The notes below the pieces were generated by a model that was not told the origin of the DNA, searched no databases, and saw only the letters and a program-made list of their open reading frames with translations. 64,000 nucleotides of DNA, taken from positions 1 to 64,000 of the forward strand of contig MU401562.1 in NCBI GenBank assembly GCA_022579005.1, written 5' to 3'. A program made the translations under genes and the position numbers. The DNA is from Poronia punctata. Its lineage: Eukaryota > Ascomycota > Sordariomycetes > Xylariales > Xylariaceae. Of the stretch, positions 46,536 to 57,782 are shown one piece after another (the stretch's first letter is position 1; each line of letters starts with the position of its first letter).

Positions 46536-47217
46536 CTCGATAATAAAGGGTAAGTTGTGCTTGACGCTCTCCTAGAAACAAAGATATCACCTCAAGTAGG
46601 TAAGCATATACGCCAAAAACAGACTGCTGCTACTAGTACATTAGGTCGTCCACATGTCCTACAGGTCGCCTGACACCTATCCAGGCCACATTCCTGCGCT
46701 TGTTACCGGAGCCTAGACTTACCACCCGCTGATGCTTTCCATGGGGATTGTGCTGGATCTACTATACGATCTATACTAGGTCTGCTATACTAAAGTACCA
46801 AACAGCTGCAAGAACAGCTGCCAACACTTGCGATATAGCCTAGCCGGTTAAGAAACCCTTAGACCATTTAAGTAACCTTCGCCCCTTAACTATACCCTTT
46901 AATATAACGTTAGGAAAGTTATACTATTTAGGTACTTATACTGCTAAGTAAGGTTACGTTATACAATCCTCAAAGGTACCTTTATACCTACCTAAGTAGG
47001 AATTTAGGTGCCGGGTAGCATAAGGACAAGTAGGACATTAGCTTCGCGTATAAATGTTGAATAGACGGATTACTACCTACTTATGCTGTCTCTTAGGGGT
47101 TAGCAACCGTCTTCTACGGCAATCTAGCAGATCTAGCGCAGCCCTATGTATGCTGGCTCGGAATGAAGTTGTCTAAACTTCGTTCCGAGACTCGTCACGA
47201 ATAGCTTTCTTCTCTTC
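46536..47217. repeat. degenerate relative of the MITE
   Basis: AT-leaning stretch. TGTGCTGGATCTACTA near 46749 and the inverse-oriented TAGCAGATCTAGCGCA near 47125-47140 resemble the MITE ends, suggesting a second, diverged copy of about 400 bp. No clear target duplication was found. No gene is supported. Confidence 0.4.
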
Positions 47218-48008
47218 CTATTCCTCCTTCTTGTTCTCGTCATTGTCCTCTTCCTCTACCTCTTCATCTTCTTCACTTGGAATATAATCGTCTTCCAGCT
47301 GCTTTAAGAGCTGTGGACTTCCAACTCCCTGCTCAATAGCTTCATCTAGTAAGAAGCGAGCAAATATCGGCGCATCTGGTCCTAGAGAGATTGGTGACCT
47401 GTTCTCTCCCTCGGCGATAACAATCGGCGCCGATGGTCCTGCTTCGCCAGGATCTCGTCGGAACATGGCGCTTAAGACATCCGCCGCTGCACACGCACGG
47501 GATATACGCTGTAGGTCCCATTGAAGCTTCATTAGCTCCCATGATGGGAGACATGCTTCATCGGGGTCTCTGTTGTCCAACACAATCTTATCACCGCCGT
47601 TGATTCAATGCAGGGCAGGGTTGCCACTGCCCATTTTTGTTTGGCGAACGAGAGCATTTGTGTCTCTGCTGTCTCTTTGGTAAGATATCGAACCCCTTGG
47701 GGATTCTTTCGCCAGCCAAACAAATTTGAGGACTAGCCGATTGTTGTCCGTTGTGTGTGCATGCGGGCGGAATCCCCACTTTGCTTTTGCCCAGTCTTTA
47801 TATGCTCTGCCCCAAGTCGTTGTTTTGCGGCTTTGGTCTTGAATCCATCCATTTGGACCGCTAGGCCGGCAACACGATGAACAAGTCGCTGCCTTAAGGC
47901 CTTTCTGTCAACACTTAACTTTAAGTCGGCCTCGTTGAGAAATTCGCCGTTATCCGTCGTTATTAGGCTCGGGGGGGCTATTGCGCGCTTTTTTGGACGG
48001 TGAACCAT
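47218..48008 (-). other. unrecognised ORFs, probably a decayed or multi-exon gene
   Basis: Two gene-like stretches on the minus strand. One starts at ATG 48008 with a basic MVHRPKKRA region, then KALRQRLVHRVAGLAVQMDG. The other (about 47595-47218) has DEACLPSWELMKLQWDLQ and an acidic E/D-rich end. They are in different frames with a third frame open between them. No convincing intron joins them. No family was recognised. It could be a degenerate transposase or an ordinary gene with small breaks. Confidence 0.3.
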
Positions 48009-48424
48009 TTTGTGTTGGGATAACACCTTGCCCCGACCTCGCTCTTCGTTTGGGTGTAGTCATTTCGGTCAAGCACAGTGTAACTAACACAACTGGATGA
48101 TTGGGATACTTGTGGTCTGGACAAGAGAATAATAGGTGTCTTTACCAAGGCTATAGGAGTCGGAATTATTAGAGGTCAATTGTTCATTGCTCACCCTAGT
48201 AGAAACTAGAAAGAAACAGATCCTGAGCATTTATATATAATTTCCGGGGGCAGAAAAGCATAGCCACAAAGTGTTGAAAGTACATGTAATTGGTTATTTT
48301 ATTACGTCACTGTGATTAAGTTGCTTTGGAAGGTAAACCTAAGGGCACAGGTAATACCTGGCAAGAGCCAAAGTCAGAAAGGTAAGGAACTACAATGTAC
48401 TCCGTTAGGCTGAGCGAGCCTGCC
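48009..48424. other. intergenic, nothing recognised
   Basis: No motif or frame with support. It separates two clusters of unrecognised minus-strand frames. Confidence 0.4.
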
Positions 48425-48914
48425 TCATGTAGACGCAAGAGGCGCATGCGGCATGGGGTCCATGACGAATTGCTGCTCGACGAAAACAGCAGATGGCGCC
48501 TTCTGAGTTTCGCTGTGAATTATTTGATCTGGAGTCATCAACCCGCAATGTAAGCTCTCCTCCACTTCGTCGTACTCTTCCTTCGTAGCTTCATCTCTAA
48601 GATTTTCGAGTTGGTGAATCGCTCCACGTAGTCGGAGCATGGGACGGATCATAGATGTACTGATGAATTCTATCGTTCATCTCGATTCCATTATATGTGA
48701 TTGATTCGGTGTTACTAGTATCTTCATCCGCTGTTTTGCCTTTGAAGTGGTCGTCCCACGTAGTGATAATTGTTCGAACTTCGGAAGTCGAGTTTACGCA
48801 TGCGATCAGACACAGTTGCAAGATTATTAAACCTGTCCCAGAACTGCATAAGTCGGGCATCCTTCCATAGAGCATCATAAATTGGACACGTATCTGATCT
48901 ATATAAGAGATCAT
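48425..48914 (-). pseudogene. frame-broken unrecognised protein remnant
   Basis: Protein-like text runs through three frames on the minus strand: ALWKDARLMQFWDRFNN and following in one, WDDHFKGKTADEDTSN in the next, and HQLENLRDEATKEEYDEVEE to a stop at 48425 in the last. No GT-AG introns reconcile them, so this looks like a degenerate gene. The family is unknown. Confidence 0.35.
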
Positions 48915-49303
48915 CTCTTCACGGCTTGAATACGGGTCTCATCCTCATCGCTAGAGTCTAAGTCTAGGGTATTCTCCTAATCCAGGAGACCAACCAAGTC
49001 CGGGGGGCTTCGTCCCACAAATTGCACTAATCGCCCACCGTCGACTTTTGTTTAAACTAAAGCCGCCAAGATCGATTGCGCCAGTCCATAGATGGTTAAG
49101 TAAGTAGGTAATTGATGAATAAAATCCGGGGAAACGAGATTGCGCCCATTGAAATCTGAAACTAAAATTATGATCTAATACCTATTATTAGTTACATGTA
49201 TCTTGGCATTAGGTACTTAGAGAAATGGAGACAGGCTGACAGGTCCCTAGGGTGTCCTATTTTACCTATTGGGTACACTTGTCAATGAATAAATAACTAG
49301 AAA
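48915..49303. other. intergenic, nothing recognised
   Basis: It contains the 3' side of the acyltransferase remnant. No gene was seen. Confidence 0.4.
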
Positions 49304-50780
49304 TTATTCACAAACGAAACTAGCATACTTCTGAAACTCTGCATCTACAAGAAACCTTTCCATCTCGTCCCTCTTCAAACTGATAAAGACCTCGACATGC
49401 CCATTCGATTTCCTCGGTCCGAGAACGCAAAACTCGGCCCACTGACCCCGCGGGATGCGTAAGAGATCTGGTCTCCCAAGAATAGGACCGAAATCCACCT
49501 GATAGAAAGGGAAATCCACCCAGCTGGACGTCGCCAATTCCGATGCCAGGAAATCCTTGAAAGAGGAGACCAGGCTTCCGACATTGGGTATGGAAGACGC
49601 GAGGATGACAGCGTCGCCGACTAAACTAGTGTCGGACTTGATCCTTTCGATCCCCGTCGGATTGTCCTGGCAAGTGTGGCCATCGTCTCGTCGGATCCTG
49701 AAGCTATGACTTGGGAAAGGGGCAGTTCATTTGTGCAGTGGAATATGACGTTGTTGATGTACGAAGACGGTAGTGCGGGTTGAAATAGAGATCGGCCGTT
49801 GACTGGTACGTTGACGATTACCTTTTTATCCTTTGACATGGATGTAGCATCAGGGAATCGGGCGCGCATCACGCTACGCCAGATTAGCGCCGTCATCGCG
49901 TCCGTGGTTGATATCCATTGGCTTTTATCCATGGGTGTTGCATCTGCCTTTAGACGAGCAGCGGCAAGGCGGGAGAAGGAGAAGACGACTGTGCGCATAC
50001 CCGGCATGCTTGGTCTCGCAGCCGGTATGAATGTGGGTGTGACGATGGCGCTGGACGTGGCATTATGTTTTCCTCGCCATCAAGTCCGAGAAGTCTCCAC
50101 AGCTCGGCTCGGTTCTTCTGGATATCGAATGACTTTTCTGGAGCGGGAATGTGGCCCGCATCTGGAATGGGGCTGCTGGATTCCGGAATATTGGTCTTCC
50201 CCTTGGACATTCTGCGGACGACTGCTCCGTCGATATTGGACGATCCGTCTTGCATCTCCCGGCATAGCTCAGCCCAGCACTGCATCACGCTCGAAGCTCC
50301 AGTCGCGTCCATGACTGCGTGGGAGAAACAAGTCGTCAACAAGCAACCTCCTGGGATCCAACTGACTTGTGCCGTGAACGGTTTCGTCGTCGTGACGATA
50401 CCAGCGGCGTGAGGCGCAAGTAGAGCGGGATCGAGCCAGCTGAGAGGTAGACCGGCTTCGAGCACCTCGGCATAGTCACGCGTCCAACGGCTCGAAGGAT
50501 AGTCGGAAAGATCCACAACTGGTAATTTGGTTGTAGAGACCTTTTCCGGCACTACCAAGTTCAAGTGGCCGGGACGGTCCCGCATGTTTGAATAGTCATC
50601 ACGGACTAAATCCCCTCCAAGGTAAGGATACGACTGAAGCAACCTTGTGTATCCTGCCTGGAGGACTTCCAAGGCACCCTGTCGTCGACTCTCATGGCAG
50701 GGGAAAGCGTATATTAGTCCAAAGAATAATGGTGGGATAATCTCATCTAAAGGGGTGATGTGATATGAATTTGGCAACAT
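49304..50780 (-). pseudogene. HXXXD acyltransferase (trichothecene 3-O-acetyltransferase-like), two frame breaks
   Basis: Starts at ATG 50780 and ends at TAA 49304 on the minus strand. HAVMD at residues 154-158 is the catalytic HXXXD motif. The late DFGPILGRP block corresponds to the DFGWG structural motif, and LLQSYPYLGGDLVRDD is a family block. The coding text runs in three successive frames. The first change lies within about 50080-50010, before MRTVVFSFSRLAA, and the second within about 49690-49640. Both are displaced by one missing base and no intron fits either. The overall span equals the usual length of about 490 residues. Family members transfer an acetyl or acyl group from CoA to a hydroxyl of a natural product. 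Here it would have acylated a hydroxylated terpenoid. It is probably non-functional unless both breaks are assembly errors. Confidence 0.75.
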
Positions 50781-51660
50781 CGTGGCCTCATAACTATGGC
50801 GGTGGGTTCTGGGAGAAGCTAAAGAAGGAGAAATGAAGGGATTGTATGACTCTTGTCTTATTCATCACCGCTAAACCGAGTGACATATTTGAGATTTCTA
50901 TTCCGAGACTCGTGCCCGACCTTGTGGAAATATATTGTGTTTGTTTACATGATTTACTCTACCCCGGCTAACCTCTTTGACCAGTTGGACATGTTCATTT
51001 CTCCCTACTTTCTCTCCTGACTTGAACATTACCCTAGAGCTCGCGAATATCTTTAGCACCTTGTTTGATGCAACCTTTAGATACTTTACTTCTCCGAACT
51101 TATCCCTGACGCCACATCCACCTTGGCTGCAATAACATGCCCGAGCTCCTTAAGACCCAACAGCAAGAGGCGCAGCTGAGTTGGAAATCTAGAAGCGACC
51201 GAATTTGACATCAAGTTTCATTTCCAAATCCCAGCTCGGCCAATCCTAACAGGGCAACCCCCTATCATCTTTTGATCCATCCCCCCATCATGTCAGATCG
51301 ATGTCAGATTCTTACCATGACTTTGTTATAGCAGATTGGCCCGGCCCCCTCGGCCGCTACCCAAAAGTTCCCTACTCGCGGATCTCCGCCCCTTGCTTAT
51401 AAACCCCAATTTGGCTTATCAACTAAATTTTTCGAAAAGAAAGAACCAACAGACATGAATAATGCAAAGTCATAAATTCCCAGTTCAGGGACAATTCCGA
51501 ATGGACAACCTATCCCCTACATTAACCCTTGACCCCTCTCTTTCTCCGTCTCTGTCTCTACCTGCCGCTACAATCAACACATTCATCCTTTCGCCCTCGC
51601 CCCTTTTGTATTCTACATCATCTACAATCAATCAAGACTTTGGTCAGTCACAAGCAGAAC
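50781..51660. promoter_or_regulatory. divergent promoter region, acyltransferase / SDR
   Basis: 880 bp between divergent genes. TATAAA at 51398-51403 lies about 260 bp before the SDR start, followed by a pyrimidine-rich leader (about 51530-51620). No regulator site is identified. A longer frame continues 5' of the SDR ATG but lacks its own ATG. Confidence 0.45.
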
Positions 51661-52656
51661 ATGTCTCGTTACGCCAAAGCCCACGCAGAGACAGCCGGAC
51701 CGGGCGATGCCCGACCTACGGCCCTACAAATCATCAAAGACGAAGGCCGCCAAGGTACAATGACGGACAAGGTCTTCTTCCTCACGGGGGCCTCATCCGG
51801 CATCGGGATCGAGACGGGCCGAGCCCTGGCCGCGACGGGCGCAAAAGTCTATCTCGGCGTGCGCGACCTGGAAAAGGGCGCGGCGGCCTGCTCGTCCTTT
51901 CTCGAGCCGGGCCGCGTCGAACTGATCGAGATGGACCTCAGCAAGTTGACATCGGTGCGCGAAGCCGCTTCGGCCTTGCTCTCGAAATCGAAACAACAGC
52001 TGAACGTGTTGGTGTGTAATGCCGGCATCATGACGGTGCCGACGCGCGAAGAGACCGAAGACGGGTTCGAGATGCAGCTCGCGACGAATTATCTCGGACA
52101 TTTCCTCCTGTTCTGGTTACTGAAAGATGTCATGACTGCCTCGGCCACGGAGGAGTTTCAGTCGCGATTGATCAATGTTTCCAGCTCGGGACATCACGCG
52201 TCGGAAATCGTGTGGGATGATTTCAATTTGGACAAGGACGGGGCTTACGATCCCACCGGTGCATATGGCCAGTCGAAATTGGCGCAGATCTATCACGCGA
52301 ATTACGTGGATAGACACTTCGGTTCCAAGGGCGTGCATGCGCTTAGCTTGATGCCGGGCGGGATCGTCGAGACGGGTCTGGCGAAATATACCCCCGAGGA
52401 GATGATCGAGGGGTTCAAGCAACATCCCGTCTTGTCCAAGTGGTTAAAGAGTCGGGAACAAGGCGCTGCTACCACCGTCCTGGCTGCGGTTGGGAAAGAG
52501 TGGGAGGGAAAGGGGGGGGGATATCTGGAGGATTGTGTCGTCGCTACTCCGGAACCTTTCTTGCCTAATTTGATGGGTGTCAAGGATTACGCGCATGATG
52601 AGGCAAAGGAGACCAAGACTTGGGATATGACCATGGAGCTTTTGGGACTTGTCTAG
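51661..52656 (+). CDS. short-chain dehydrogenase/reductase (retinol-dehydrogenase-like)
   Basis: A single exon of 331 residues. ATG 51661 follows a CAGAAC context; the frame is open further upstream but only from non-ATG codons. The Rossmann cofactor motif TGASSGIG is at residues 42-49. NAG at 120-122, the catalytic serine region SSS at 174-176, and YGQSK with Tyr202 and Lys206 form the SDR active site. The C-terminal half has PGGIVETGL and a short tail. It matches the classical NAD(P)H-dependent type near retinol dehydrogenase and WW-domain oxidoreductase-like fungal proteins. The role is inferred as oxidising a hydroxyl or reducing a ketone of the terpenoid made by the neighbouring cyclase and P450s. 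No frame defect is seen, unlike the genes on either side. Confidence 0.88.
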   Translation: MSRYAKAHAETAGPGDARPTALQIIKDEGRQGTMTDKVFFLTGASSGIGIETGRALAATGAKVYLGVRDLEKGAAACSSFLEPGRVELIEMDLSKLTSVREAASALLSKSKQQLNVLVCNAGIMTVPTREETEDGFEMQLATNYLGHFLLFWLLKDVMTASATEEFQSRLINVSSSGHHASEIVWDDFNLDKDGAYDPTGAYGQSKLAQIYHANYVDRHFGSKGVHALSLMPGGIVETGLAKYTPEEMIEGFKQHPVLSKWLKSREQGAATTVLAAVGKEWEGKGGGYLEDCVVATPEPFLPNLMGVKDYAHDEAKETKTWDMTMELLGLV

Positions 52657-53131
52657 GAAAGATTTGAGTACGGGTACGGGTACGGGTACGGGTAGGGTCT
52701 GATTGTCGGGTTTCTTTTCCGATCATCTATATACACATGTATAATAGCTGTATTTGAGTTTGCCTACCCTTGCCGATTAAGGGGCACTGAATACTTTACC
52801 GGCCAGTGCCTTGATATCGCAACATATCCTCCCCGCTTTGTTAAACCGCCTGTTTCCGGTGTCTGACCCTAGTCCATGGAGTCCCAAGCCGAGATCGTCT
52901 ACAAAAACTAGTAGGTTATTTAGTATCATTTGTTATCCGTCTAGGCTTCCATCATGAGTCTTGTAGGACGTGAATTCTACCCCTGGGAAAAGAAAGAGAA
53001 ACCCCGAAATTTACTGCAAAGGCAACCTTGCACACTTTTCATCACCCTCGCATCCACTTTACAGCTTTCGAGTCATTAACGCTCATGCATTGGGTATTTT
53101 AAGGTAAGAAGATCTGTATAAGATGAGAACT
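52657..53131. other. SDR 3' region with GGTACG tandem array
   Basis: A short GGTACG array lies at about 52669-52695 just after the SDR stop. No gene is supported. The GAACT target duplication of a solo LTR is at 53127-53131. Confidence 0.5.
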
Positions 53132-53295
53132 TGTTATCGTTTACATTGCCGGGGGGTCTATAATAACTTATTGTCATTGTACAAAGATGAAAAGTTTCTT
53201 TAAGAGGCAGAGGTCTCCTATATCTACTTAGGTATATAGCCCTATCGTTGTAGACTTGGTCTATATACGTAGGCACCGAGACCGGAACCGTGACA
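53132..53295 (-). repeat. solo LTR, short variant (164 bp), target duplication GAACT
   Basis: Read on the minus strand it begins TGTCACGGTTCCGGTCTCGG and ends GATAACA. It is flanked by GAACT at 53127-53131 and 53296-53300. It belongs to the LTR family of the Gypsy element but lacks the 212 bp internal segment of the 30114 copy. Confidence 0.85.
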
Positions 53296-53300
53296 GAACT

Positions 53301-54745
53301 CCAAGCAAGTTTCCTTTGTTACAAACTATCCCGGTATGCAAACATTTCACCAGCAGACCTCAACAGAAGCTGGTGGTCTAGCTCCCGTACCCTGCGAGAG
53401 CACTATACACATACACAAAGTCAAATAGGCCGTCATCTCTCTCATTTGTCTCCTGCCCCTGTGGTTCTCGGAAACTACCCCTTTCCAGAAATGGCCGGGG
53501 GAGCAGAAAGCAGCGCCACACCCCAAGTACTTATTTTACTCCCCCTACCTATACCTATCGGGCAATAGTAGGCATATATCAGGTAGGAACCTAAAGTTAC
53601 AGATTATACTCATATATAGGTAGTTCGTCATAAGATGGGAGATTGAAAAATAGAAAAAATCCTAGATATTGATAGTGAACACAAATATAGCGTGCTATCA
53701 AGCGAGTAAGTTTTGATCAACCGACCTAACCATGTCATGGCAAGGTAGGTAGGGTAGTGTTGGTAAGAAGGTAAGTCATTCCATCAGCCACGAACCCCTG
53801 ACCTGAATATCACATGTCTTAAAATAACTATCTAAAACAGAAAGGGTTCTTCTGCCCACGTGGTATCGGTGTATCCTTGATGCAAGGGCCGAAGAATCCA
53901 GGGGAGGGGGGCAATGCATTATGCATATGACGCGCAGCCCTATCTTGGCCCACGTGTTTGGTACCTACCTCTACCCCTGGATATCTTGTCTCATATTCTT
54001 AAATGTATACACAGCGCTGTGCTCTACCTACTAGTACCAATAAAGACTCAGTTATGTAAGTATTCTAGTAGTAGAGACACGGTTAGCAGGGGGGGAAGAG
54101 AACATGTCACAAAAGCTTCCAAGTTTACCTATTCTCCCAATACATCTAGGTACCGGTACCCGCCCTTGAATAGACTCCTCGTCCTGTGCCTTTTCCCGAG
54201 CGTATTTATATTTGAACCAACACCTTTCAGCTTTCCGTAAGCTGACCAGGCTATGATTAGATCTCAACGAACCATTGAGGTTTGTTACAACACCAGCCAG
54301 GACGTTGAAGGATTCCCGCAGGAATATTGACGCGTCCTCATCATGGACTATCTGTGACTAGAATTGAGGCGAAGACGAGCACGCCGACCAGAATATCATT
54401 TCGAATAGGGAGTCAAGCTGTAGGGTAAGGTTATCGGTCTTCCCGATATCTACTCTAGCTTTCATTGTATCAATTGGACAGTCTGGGCTCGTTAAAGTTC
54501 ACCTTTTGCAACTGCATTTCTTTTTCCCCCATCATTTCTTAGGACAACTACATCGGTTCTTGGAGTGGTTTGGCCCTGTAATATTTGTATTCGCATCATT
54601 CTTTCCATCTTTTTGATATATTGCCCGATGGCCTTGGGATCAAACCTTTTTGAATAGTTTTATTCCCCGTCTCCGTCTTCTTCGTACCTCTTTTTTCTTT
54701 CTTACCCATTCACTGTTCATATACATCTTAAATATATCAAACAAA
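53301..54745. other. intergenic, FAD oxidase upstream region
   Basis: AT-leaning with AGGTA/TACCT words. No supported gene. The last 150 bp are CT-rich and are probably the leader of the FAD-linked oxidase. Confidence 0.4.
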
Positions 54746-56570
54746 ATGGCTATACTAGGATTTCGGCTTCATCTTCCAAGCATCATCTTGTTGATAGCTA
54801 CCTTTGCGACATTTTCATGGGCCTTGGCTATGAATCGAACCAATACATGTCTAACACTGAGATCAATCTACGGCGAGAAAGTCTCACTTCCATCCAGTGT
54901 CAAATATGCTACAATTGCACCAGGTTAGCTCCATATCCCAAATACCAAACAACATGATCTTTTCTCCAAAAAGAAAATATATATATATATATATATATAA
55001 AAAAAAGGCTAACCAAATGACACAAAGAAAACTGGTCCGAATCCGCTCAGCTCTTCCCCAGCTGTACATTCGAGCCAACCTCAGCCCAAGACGTCGGCGG
55101 CGCCCTCGCCGTTCTCGTCCGAGACAAAGCCAAATTTGCCGTTCGCGGAGGTGGCCACATGCCGACACCAGGGGCATCCAACATCGAAGACGGCGTACTA
55201 ATCTCTCTCGACCGAATGCGCACCATGCAACTAACCAACCACGACACTATTGCCCAGCTGGGGCCAGGTCTCCGATGGCTAGACGTCTATTCCCGGATCA
55301 AGGATTACGGCCTGGGCGTGTCCGGAGGACGATTCGCGCCCGTCGGCGTCCCGGGTCTGCTCCTCGGCGGGGGCATCAGTTTCTTCGGGTCGAGATATGG
55401 ATGGGCTAGTAACCAGGTATCCAACTACGAGGTCGTGCTCTCCAACAGCTCGATCGTGAATGCCAACGCGGGGGAGAACCCGGACCTCTTCTGAGGCACT
55501 GAAGGGCGGGTCTGGCAATTTCGGCATCGTCACTCGCTTCGACGTCAAGACTTTCCCGCTGCGCGAGGTGTACGGAGGCCAGTCGACTTTTGCGCCGCAA
55601 TATCTCTCGATCGGTTCCTAGACGCGGCCGCCACCTATTCGGTCACGGGCGGAGGGTCGGACGATGTCGATTCGTCGTACGGTCCGACCGTCAATGTCGA
55701 TCTGGGCACCGGCACCATAACCCTTCTCGGGGTCTGTCTCCATGCCGGACCGGATCCGGATCCGGACCCGGCCGCTTTTGCAAACTTTACCAGGATCCCG
55801 ACCTTGTCGACGAATAATCGGGTTTGGCCCAGTCTGGCCGACGCCCTGGGCGCGACGGCCGTGAATGGCGATCGGTCGCAGAGACAACTCTTCATGGCCA
55901 CTGCGACGAAAGCGAGTCCCGAGTCGGTCCGATTGGCGAACGAGACCTTTTTCGAACTCATGGATAAGATGATGCCCGAACTGGAAAAAGTCCAGAATCT
56001 CACTCTTCGATTAAGTCCCCAACATATTAGCAAGAGTTACCTCGAGGCCGCAAGACGATCGGGGGGTGATCCGATGGATGTCGAGCCAGGGATCGGGATT
56101 TACAGTATGTCTTATTCAATTCCTGGGCTATTTGACTTTTTTCATCAAAATCGTCTTGTCCCCCTTTTTGTCTTTCTCTCACTCACCCCCTTTTTTTTTC
56201 TTTCCCTTGCAATATAGTGAATTTAGTCGGATCAGCTTGGGACAATGAAGAAGACGACAAGATAGTCCACAAGTTCGGCGACCGCTTCATCTCCACCTTG
56301 AACAGTAGGAGTAAAGCCCGGGGAATCGATTATCCCTTTGTCTACCTCAACGACGCCGACCCGAGCGAGAAGCCGTTCAAGTTGTATGGTCAGGGGAAGT
56401 CTTTGAAGAAGTTGCGCGATATTCGCGACAAGTATGGTACGCTTGTTTGTTTCCTTCCTCTCCTCCCTCGCACAACACCCTCTGACTTGGTTTTGTTACC
56501 AACACCCCGGTTTTAAACAGATCGTAACCATCATTTCCAAAAGTTGCTCCCGGGTGGCTTTAAACTTTGA
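54746..56570 (+). pseudogene. secreted FAD-linked oxidase (BBE-like), internal frame break
   Basis: Exons 54746-54923, 55028-56104, 56218-56436 and 56521-56570. The start is the first ATG, followed by a signal peptide (hydrophobic to about residue 28). The FAD domain has RGGGHMPTPGASNI, with the His that usually carries FAD, then LGPGLRWLDVY, GGRFAPVGVPGLLLGGG and, at the end, the family tail KLLPGGFKL. A TGA at 55492-55494 interrupts the frame. From there to about 55608 the family text (GGSGNFGIVTRFDVKTF) lies in the next frame. It then returns to the first frame at an extra TC in a CTCTC stretch. The net change is +3, but the local shift and stop break the protein. BBE-like enzymes oxidise alcohols or C-H bonds of natural products with oxygen. 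The gene is likely a null allele unless the indels are sequence errors. Confidence 0.75.
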
Positions 56571-57527
56571 TATATTCTCTTCTTCTTCTCTTTTCTTCCA
56601 CCTTGTAAACTAGATCATAGATGATAGAAGGATACCGTGCGAGTTTATTACGAGTTAGAGATTTGCATATATACCTACGTGTATATTGAGACTCGAAGTT
56701 TGTTTTTTAGTGAAGAGGCTTTCAAGATAAGACCTACCTATCACTCAAATAGGGGACAAAGCTACCTACGATAGTCTCAAAGAGGGGGGGAGGGGGGGAG
56801 TTGGCTATAGAAGTGCGTTTGCGTTTATAAAATCTACCTCTTTATTTACTAGGTACAAGTAAGGTAAGGTGCTCGAGTAGCAATCTAATAAATGCTCTCC
56901 TAGCAATTCTCCATCTTTTCTAACAGGTAAACGTGTTAGAGGGTAGGAGGTGCTAGAAAAGTATTATAGACTATAGTCGTTTTTAATCAAAGTGTTACGG
57001 AAATTCCTACGCGTGTGGCGCCGCCGGACCGGGGGTTTAGGTAGCTGGGACGCCCGGGGCCGCACCAAAGTTGGGCGTTTTGCACTCGTCCACGTACCCG
57101 TAATTCAGTCTGATGAGTACTGAGGTACATAAGTACTAGTCGATTCACTTGTTTGCATCCACAGGGGTTTCGACTTACAATCAACCTGTGACGGGTCTGT
57201 AACATGGACATCTGCTAGATATACCAGGCAGTCGGCCGAGGAAGGTGTAGGCCCTTGCAAGCTATCGGAATTACAAAGGTTCCCCTGTTAAATCAACTAA
57301 AATCCTAGCCGGGCTCTCCTCACCCATCAATGCGGGACAATCGACGAGCTTCGCATGTTTGGATTATTTCTTCCTAACGCGGAAAAATCAGTACTGGTGG
57401 ACGGGTAAAAAGAAGGCAGAGGGGGATAACATGAGGGGACAGCAAGTGTAAAATCGAATGGACAAACCTCTGACATGTCCATTTGTTCCTTTGTGTGTAT
57501 ATACCGATGACCATTGTTCATTTTCCC
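56571..57527. other. intergenic with dispersed repeat copy
   Basis: It contains the second copy of the dispersed fragment (56823-56886) and a poly-G run at about 56784-56800. No gene is supported. Confidence 0.4.
56823..56886 (+). repeat. dispersed repeat fragment, copy B
   Basis: Counterpart of 27193-27257, with mostly transition differences. Both copies lie just past the 3' end of an oxidase gene of the terpenoid locus. Boundaries are not seen. Confidence 0.5.
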
Positions 57528-57782
57528 CTACCTTCGTAAGTCCGTATTAGCGACAACTACCCTCTTATCGGACAAGATGGAGAGACACACGTAAACAAAG
57601 TAATTATTAGGATACTTTTCATCCAGCAAACCGTAGAGGTTTCTTAGATGGATGCCCGCCGACCTAATAACGACCAGAAAGGGGAATCGCAGCGTCATTG
57701 AATTGAAATATGCCTCATCCTCCTCCTCTTGTCGTTTTTCTTCGGCAGTGTCCTGGCTAGCTGGGTTACTAGAGGTACTCAT
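57528..57782 (-). CDS. small hypothetical protein, 84 residues
   Basis: ATG at 57782, stop TAG at 57528, no introns. The N-terminus is rich in S, E, D and Q (about 25 residues). The rest is mixed, with FPFLVVIRSAGIHLRNLYGLL and NNYFVYVCLSILSDKRVVV. No known domain was recognised and no clear signal peptide. It could be a real short gene or chance. It lies in a 4 kb stretch otherwise without recognised genes. Confidence 0.3.
   Translation of the reverse strand: MSTSSNPASQDTAEEKRQEEEDEAYFNSMTLRFPFLVVIRSAGIHLRNLYGLLDEKYPNNYFVYVCLSILSDKRVVVANTDLRR

Noticed and set aside
55490..55500. Stop codon readthrough or programmed frameshift in the FAD oxidase
   Set aside because: No slippery heptamer or recoding context was seen, and a second shift is needed to recover; simple indels explain it better.
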